Source: Candidatus Saccharimonadota bacterium (GTDB lineage Bacteria; Patescibacteriota; Saccharimonadia; Saccharimonadales; Saccharimonadaceae). From it: 45,123 bases of DNA. Shown here piece by piece: positions 40,949 to 45,123 of this stretch (position 1 is the stretch's first letter; every line of letters starts with the position of its first letter). The notes beneath the pieces are model-generated. The model was not told the DNA's origin and did no database searches. It worked only from the letters and a program-made list of their open reading frames with translations. The stretch is taken from the NCBI GenBank assembly GCA_017430725.1, contig JAFRMK010000001.1, forward strand, positions 1-45,123, given 5' to 3'. The position numbers and the translations under genes are program-made.

Positions 40949-42133
40949 ATGAGCAAACTAATTTTGATAACCAATCCCGGTAGCGCCAGCCGGAAATATG
41001 CGCTTTATGACGGCGACGAACTGATGGCGCAGCTGCATTTCGAGTATGAGGGCAAGATGGTAGTCTGCACGATTAATGACGTAGATGACGGCAAGAAAAA
41101 AATCAAACCGCCCATCAGCGACCTTAATGAAGCCATTACCGCCTTGCCGAAAATTCTTAACGACGAACAATATGTCACCAGCCAGCACAAGCTGAGCGCC
41201 GTCGTGGTGCGCATCGTTGCGCCAGGCGATTATTTTACGCAGGACCATGTCGTTGATGACGAATATATGACCCAGCTCAAAGAGGCAGAGAAGCGCAATC
41301 CGATCCATGTCCCAACCACGGCCAACGAAATTCGCGGCATTCGCAAGAATTTTGCCGGCGTCAAAATCATTTCCGTATCCGACTCGGCCTTCCACTGGGA
41401 AAAGCCCGACACTATGAAGTATTACAGCTTCGATATGGAGCTGGCCGATAAGTTTGAAATCAAGCGCTATGGCTACCATGGACTCAGCTATGCCTTCATT
41501 TCCCGTTATCTAAAGGAGCACGATATTCTGCCGGAAAAGCTTATCGTCATGCATTTGGGATCCGGCTCTTCCGTGTCTGCCATCCTCAACGGCAAAGCAA
41601 TGGACAACTCCATGGGCTATACGCCGCTTGAAGGCGTCGCGATGTCGACGCGGGTCGGCACCATTGACGTTGCGGCTGCGCTGGCTATTAAAAAAGCTCT
41701 CCAGCTAAAGACCGATGAAGAGTTCCTGCTTTATTTGAACAAGCAGTGTGGCCTGTTGGGGCTTTCGGGCATTTCCGATGATATGCGCGAAATAATTCAA
41801 AAACGCGATGAGGGTGACTTGCGTGCCAGCTTGGCGCACTCAATTTTCGTCTATCGTATCCAAAGCTATATTGGGCAAATGGCTGCCGCCCTGGGTGGTG
41901 CCGACGCGCTGGTCTTTGCCGGCACAATCGGCGAGCGCAATGACGAAATACGCCACTTTATCTCACAAAAACTGGCCTACCTCGGCTTTCGACTAGACGC
42001 CGACAAGAATCATGCTCCTGAGTTCACCGAGCGTCATGCGCTCATTTCTAGCGAAGACAGCAAGCCAGTTTATGTTGTTCAAACCGACGAGACCGAAGAA
42101 ATGATTTATCGCGCACAGGCCTTTATCGACTAG
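40949..42133 (+). CDS. ackA: Acetate kinase family protein, divergent
   Basis: Makes ATP and acetate from acetyl-phosphate. The 394-aa protein has the acetokinase layout: LILITNPGSASRKYALY (phosphate loop), RYGYHGLSYAFISRY, HLGSGSSVSAILNGKAMDNSMGYTPLEG and the TRVGTID arginine. Positions matching the M. thermophila catalytic residues are kept where I can align them (Arg91, His123, Asp148, His180, Arg241), but the flanking motifs differ from the usual (VVHGG becomes RIVAPGD; FDTAFH becomes SDSAFH; GFHGTSH becomes GYHGLSY). It follows phosphoketolase in the same direction with its own -10 box. Substrate other than acetate is possible. Confidence 0.85.
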   Translation: MSKLILITNPGSASRKYALYDGDELMAQLHFEYEGKMVVCTINDVDDGKKKIKPPISDLNEAITALPKILNDEQYVTSQHKLSAVVVRIVAPGDYFTQDHVVDDEYMTQLKEAEKRNPIHVPTTANEIRGIRKNFAGVKIISVSDSAFHWEKPDTMKYYSFDMELADKFEIKRYGYHGLSYAFISRYLKEHDILPEKLIVMHLGSGSSVSAILNGKAMDNSMGYTPLEGVAMSTRVGTIDVAAALAIKKALQLKTDEEFLLYLNKQCGLLGLSGISDDMREIIQKRDEGDLRASLAHSIFVYRIQSYIGQMAAALGGADALVFAGTIGERNDEIRHFISQKLAYLGFRLDADKNHAPEFTERHALISSEDSKPVYVVQTDETEEMIYRAQAFID

Positions 42134-42135
42134 TT

Positions 42136-44532
42136 ATGGAGCAATTTTTCGACTATTTTGCACCAAGCCAGTATGAGCTAAATTTTTCCATCGCCGCAAA
42201 CAAACAAAAGTTGCACGGTCGAGCCATCGTCACTGGCACGGCCAAAGCCGACACTATCAAGTTTCATGCCGTAAACTTGCAAAATGTCCGCCTTTTGGTT
42301 GACGGCGAGACGCAGCGTTTTCGTCAAACCGCCGAAGCCATCGTCATATCGGGTGTTAAGCCGGGGGAGCATCAGTTTGATTTCGATTATGACGCCACGA
42401 TTAATCAGGACATGGAAGGCGCCTATCTGTCAAAATACGTCCATGACGGCACCGAACGCCAAATTGTCGTCACGCAATTTGAGTCACATTATGCTCGTCA
42501 GTGTTTCCCTTGTATCGACGAGCCGCGCGCCAAAGCGGTTTTCAAATTGACCATCTCGTCAGTTCAGTCTGACACCATCCTGGCCAATATGCCGGCCCAG
42601 TTCTCTCTAGTGCAAGATGGTCGTCGCACGGTGGAATTCGTCGAAACTCCTCGTATGTCGACCTATTTGTTGGCTTTTGCTGCCGGCGAGTTTGTCCAGC
42701 ACGCAAAGACTTCGAAACATGGCGTGGTTATTACTGCATACGCTGGTTTGCACCAATCTCCCAACGACTTGCATCACGCCGTCGATTTTGCTTCTGACGT
42801 GTTAGATTTTTACGATGACTTATTCCAGACGCCGTATCCTCTGCCAAAGTTAGACTTATTGGCAGTGCCCGATTTTGAGGCTGGCGCCATGGAAAACTGG
42901 GGCCTGACGACCTATCGCGAAATTGCCATGCTAGCCAACCAGCAATCCGCGCTCGACCAACAGCTCTACGTCGACCTCGTAATCGCCCACGAGTTGTCGC
43001 ATATGTGGTTCGGCGATTTAGTCACTATGCAGTGGTGGGACGATTTGTGGCTGAATGAGTCATTTGCCAACATGATTGAAAACTATGCAGTAGCCAAATT
43101 GCGCCCCGAATTGCCGGCCTGGGACGAGTTTTATACGACCGCCGTCTTGTCGGCACTGCGCCGCGACTGCTTGCCGGATGTTCAGCCGGTGCGCGTCAAT
43201 GTCGCTGATGTGCATGAAATCGAAAACCTATTTGATGGCGCCATTGTATACAGCAAGGGCTCGCGGCTGCTCTTGATGCTGATGCGCACAATGGGCGAAC
43301 CAGCCTTCTTTGCCGGCCTCGCCGACTATTTCAAGAAGCATGCCTATAGTAATACGGTCGCCGATGATTTGTGGCGCGCGCTCACTCCTCATGCCGATTT
43401 CGACGTGAAGAAGTTCATGACGCCTTGGCTGACGCAGGCTGGCTATCCAGTAGTCGCCGGGCAACGACAAACGAGATTCTTGTTGGTTGGCAAAGGTGAA
43501 GATTATCGCTATCCGATTCGCGAACTCAAAGATGACTTGTCCGGCCATTATCTGATTCAACTCAGCGACGAAGAGCTAGACGCCAAACTTCGCAAATTCT
43601 CGCGGCTCGATAGGGAGCAAAAGCTTCGCCTATTGATCGACCGGCGCTTGCTGGCTAAAACTGAGCGCGTCAAAAGCGCTTCTTTGCTCCCGCTCCTGCG
43701 GGTCTGCAGCGCTGAGACTGACCCCGTAATCTGGGAGATGATTGCCGTCATTATTAACGATTTGAAGATATTTTTCGACAAGAACACGCCGGCAGAACGC
43801 CAGTTCAAAGATTTTGTGCGCGAGCTAGTATATGCCAATTACCGTCGTCTCGGTATCACCGCCAAGTCGCGTGAACCGCTCGCTGACCGTCGCCTTCGTC
43901 CGACCATAATGGCGCTGATGCGCTACTCCGGTGACCGTAGTTTTGCCGAACGTGTTTTGCGTCACTATGCGAAAATTCCGCCCGAGCGAATCGACCCGGA
44001 CCTTCGCAGTATTATTTTGACCGTGCTGTGTCGGGAAAAGCCCGCACTGGTTTCGCGGTATTTTGCGCTCTATCAAAACAGCTCCGATGTTGCGCTCAAG
44101 AGCGACCTGATGGACGCCATGACGCTGACCAAGCATTCGGCCGATGGCGCCATGTTCTTGCAGGCAATCAAGGATGGCGCGATTCGTCCTCAAGACCGCC
44201 TGATTTTCTTTATTCGCATGCTTCGCAATCGCAACCTTCGCGACCAGGCGCTGGATTGGTTTTATCACCACTGGGGCTGGTTGAAAAAGGCCGAGGGGAG
44301 CAAGACGGCGCCAGATTACCCACGCTATATCGCAGGTTTTATGGTGCGCCCCGAATTGGCTGAGCAGTACCGTAACTTTTTCTTGCCATTTATCAAAGAA
44401 TCGGCTTTTGCGCGTAATATAAAAGTCGCATTGGCCGAAATTGAGGCAAATTTGGAACTCTTCACCTCTGATCGCGCGGAACTATGCGCAGTTTTGGCTG
44501 ATTTTGCGGCCAAAAGCCCGAAAAACTCATAA
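42136..44532 (+). CDS. M1 family aminopeptidase (PepN-like)
   Basis: A zinc aminopeptidase (798 aa). Domain order: beta-sheet N-terminal domain with DEPRAKAVFKL, the exopeptidase motif GAMEN (residues 250-254), the zinc site HELSH (285-289) and Glu308 in LNESFAN, then a long helical ERAP1_C-like C-terminal domain. No signal peptide, so cytoplasmic. It supplies amino acids by trimming peptides, which fits a host-dependent cell that takes up peptides. It starts 2 nt after the ackA stop, so it is likely read from the ackA transcript. The 23S rRNA promoter follows. Confidence 0.96.
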   Translation: MEQFFDYFAPSQYELNFSIAANKQKLHGRAIVTGTAKADTIKFHAVNLQNVRLLVDGETQRFRQTAEAIVISGVKPGEHQFDFDYDATINQDMEGAYLSKYVHDGTERQIVVTQFESHYARQCFPCIDEPRAKAVFKLTISSVQSDTILANMPAQFSLVQDGRRTVEFVETPRMSTYLLAFAAGEFVQHAKTSKHGVVITAYAGLHQSPNDLHHAVDFASDVLDFYDDLFQTPYPLPKLDLLAVPDFEAGAMENWGLTTYREIAMLANQQSALDQQLYVDLVIAHELSHMWFGDLVTMQWWDDLWLNESFANMIENYAVAKLRPELPAWDEFYTTAVLSALRRDCLPDVQPVRVNVADVHEIENLFDGAIVYSKGSRLLLMLMRTMGEPAFFAGLADYFKKHAYSNTVADDLWRALTPHADFDVKKFMTPWLTQAGYPVVAGQRQTRFLLVGKGEDYRYPIRELKDDLSGHYLIQLSDEELDAKLRKFSRLDREQKLRLLIDRRLLAKTERVKSASLLPLLRVCSAETDPVIWEMIAVIINDLKIFFDKNTPAERQFKDFVRELVYANYRRLGITAKSREPLADRRLRPTIMALMRYSGDRSFAERVLRHYAKIPPERIDPDLRSIILTVLCREKPALVSRYFALYQNSSDVALKSDLMDAMTLTKHSADGAMFLQAIKDGAIRPQDRLIFFIRMLRNRNLRDQALDWFYHHWGWLKKAEGSKTAPDYPRYIAGFMVRPELAEQYRNFFLPFIKESAFARNIKVALAEIEANLELFTSDRAELCAVLADFAAKSPKNS

Positions 44533-44539
44533 AAAACCC

Positions 44540-44568
44540 TTGCAGTCCCAAGTTTTTTGCGCTATACT
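44540..44568 (+). promoter_or_regulatory. 23S rRNA promoter
   Basis: TTGCAG (44540-44545), 17 bp, TATACT (44563-44568), followed by AAGAAA. Same -10 and discriminator as the promoter at 27160. No 16S gene precedes it in this window. Confidence 0.8.
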
Positions 44569-44759
44569 AAGAAACAGCTTTGAGCAAGTTCGCTTGATTT
44601 ATTTATGAACCTCTGCTCACGTTTGATAAAAATGCGAGGATATCTATTTTCTTCGGCTCAAAAATTCTATCAATTAACAATTTGATGACAACATAGGAAA
44701 TTTAATTGGCGGTATCGACTCTTTGAGTCGTACCAAACCGTAATTGAGTATCAATTACT
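44569..44759 (+). other. 23S rRNA leader with two hairpins
   Basis: Between the promoter and the rRNA 5' end lie a hairpin at 44711-44734 (GGTA, CGACTC, TTT loop, GAGTCG, TACC with one bulge) and one at 44740-44758 (GTAATTGA, GTA loop, TCAATTAC). They probably mark the processing region. No coding frame is supported in 44533-44759. Confidence 0.55.
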
Positions 44760-45123
44760 GGTTAAGTCAATGCATAAAAAGGTACATAAGGGCACTGATA
44801 GTGGATGCCTTGACATTTGCAACCGATGAAGGCCGTAGAACTCTGCGATAAGCTTCGGGGAACTGAGAACAAGTTTTGATCCGGAGATTGCCGAATGGGG
44901 AAACCTAATACGAGTCATGTCGTATTGCCGTTAGCTGAACACATAGGCTAATGTGACGGGAACCAGCCGAACTGAATCATCTTAGTAGGTTGAGGAAGAG
45001 AAAGTAACCAACGATTCCGAAAGTAGTGGCGAGCGAAATTGGAACAGTCCAAACCTCAAGATAACCTTACGGGTTTACGCCCAGAGTTATTAGGGGTGTT
45101 GCGTGTTTAGATAATTTTTATGC
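44760..45123 (+). rRNA. 23S ribosomal RNA, 5' part (cut by the window end)
   Basis: From GGTTAAG at 44760 the sequence follows bacterial 23S rRNA: GTGGATGCCTTG, CCGATGAAGGCCGTAG, CTGCGATAAGCTTCGGGG, CCGAATGGGGAAACC, and GTAGTGGCGAGCGAAA in the order of domain I. About 18 nt more than in E. coli separate GGTTAAG from GGATGCC. It continues past 45123. No 16S rRNA gene or tRNA sits between pepN and it, so the rRNA operon is not the usual 16S-tRNA-23S here. Confidence 0.96.

Noticed and set aside
1-45123. Recoded UGA (Gly or Trp)
   Set aside because: UGA ends genes at their expected family lengths, for example in ATGA overlaps, and tRNA-Trp has CCA.
1-45123. CRISPR arrays, insertion sequences or prophage
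   Set aside because: No spaced direct repeats, transposase, integrase or phage structural gene is seen.

Overview
The window reads as a piece of a Patescibacteria/CPR genome, most likely Candidatus Saccharibacteria (TM7). This is inferred from the gene set (short SerS-HPF-SecA run, QueH, RmuC, an OatA-like acyltransferase, a phosphoketolase/acetate kinase energy module), the very compact layout, and the absence of biosynthetic operons. UGA behaves as a normal stop (several genes end in ATGA overlaps) and the tRNA-Trp has a CCA anticodon, so code 11 is used and not the UGA=Gly code of Gracilibacteria/Absconditabacteria. No mobile element, CRISPR array or prophage is visible.

Layout. 1-500: minus-strand tRNA-Lys(CTT) with its terminator, tRNA-derived fragments in both orientations, and a degenerate CCAAG-rich repeat. 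502-9874: queH, bL31 and a small membrane protein (minus), serS-hpf-secA-M16 peptidase, a P-loop kinase plus methyltransferase pair, and a TraX-like membrane protein. 9875-13932: CIRCE-controlled dnaK, then rmuC sandwiched between two small four-helix membrane proteins sharing a Cx7C tail. 13933-20054: signal peptidase I, a polytopic membrane protein with an HtrA protease, a coiled-coil protein, rpsB-tsf, an aquaporin with a histone-like Lys/Ala tail, and a small tail-anchored protein. 20102-26277: pheS-pheT-FKBP, a small membrane protein behind an elaborate structured leader, and exonuclease I. 26372-27902: two divergent, paralogous surface proteins with SipW-type leaders. 28002-37312: an OatA-like acyltransferase, an unknown anchored protein, a short Pta, a GH57 + GT4 alpha-glucan pair, and a heterodimeric ABC exporter. 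37313-37853: a structured minus-strand transcript with a 24-codon ORF, and tRNA-Trp(CCA). 37854-44532: DHH phosphoesterase, a phosphoketolase split into two genes, acetate kinase and an M1 aminopeptidase. 44533-45123: a strong promoter, hairpin leader and the 5' end of 23S rRNA with no 16S before it.

How it works together. Phosphoketolase makes acetyl-phosphate, acetate kinase turns it into ATP and acetate, and Pta can pass the acetyl group to CoA, with an envelope O-acetyltransferase close to pta as a possible consumer. SecA, signal peptidase I, HtrA and FKBP form an export and quality-control set that could serve the two SipW-type surface proteins. The most striking regulatory pattern is that nearly every operon-leading gene has an extended -10 box (TGNTANAAT) ending only 6-11 nt before its ATG, with no Shine-Dalgarno, which predicts leaderless or near-leaderless mRNAs. 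A minority (dnaK, rpsB, htrA, the aquaporin, the 24443 gene, the surface proteins) have real leaders and Shine-Dalgarno sites.
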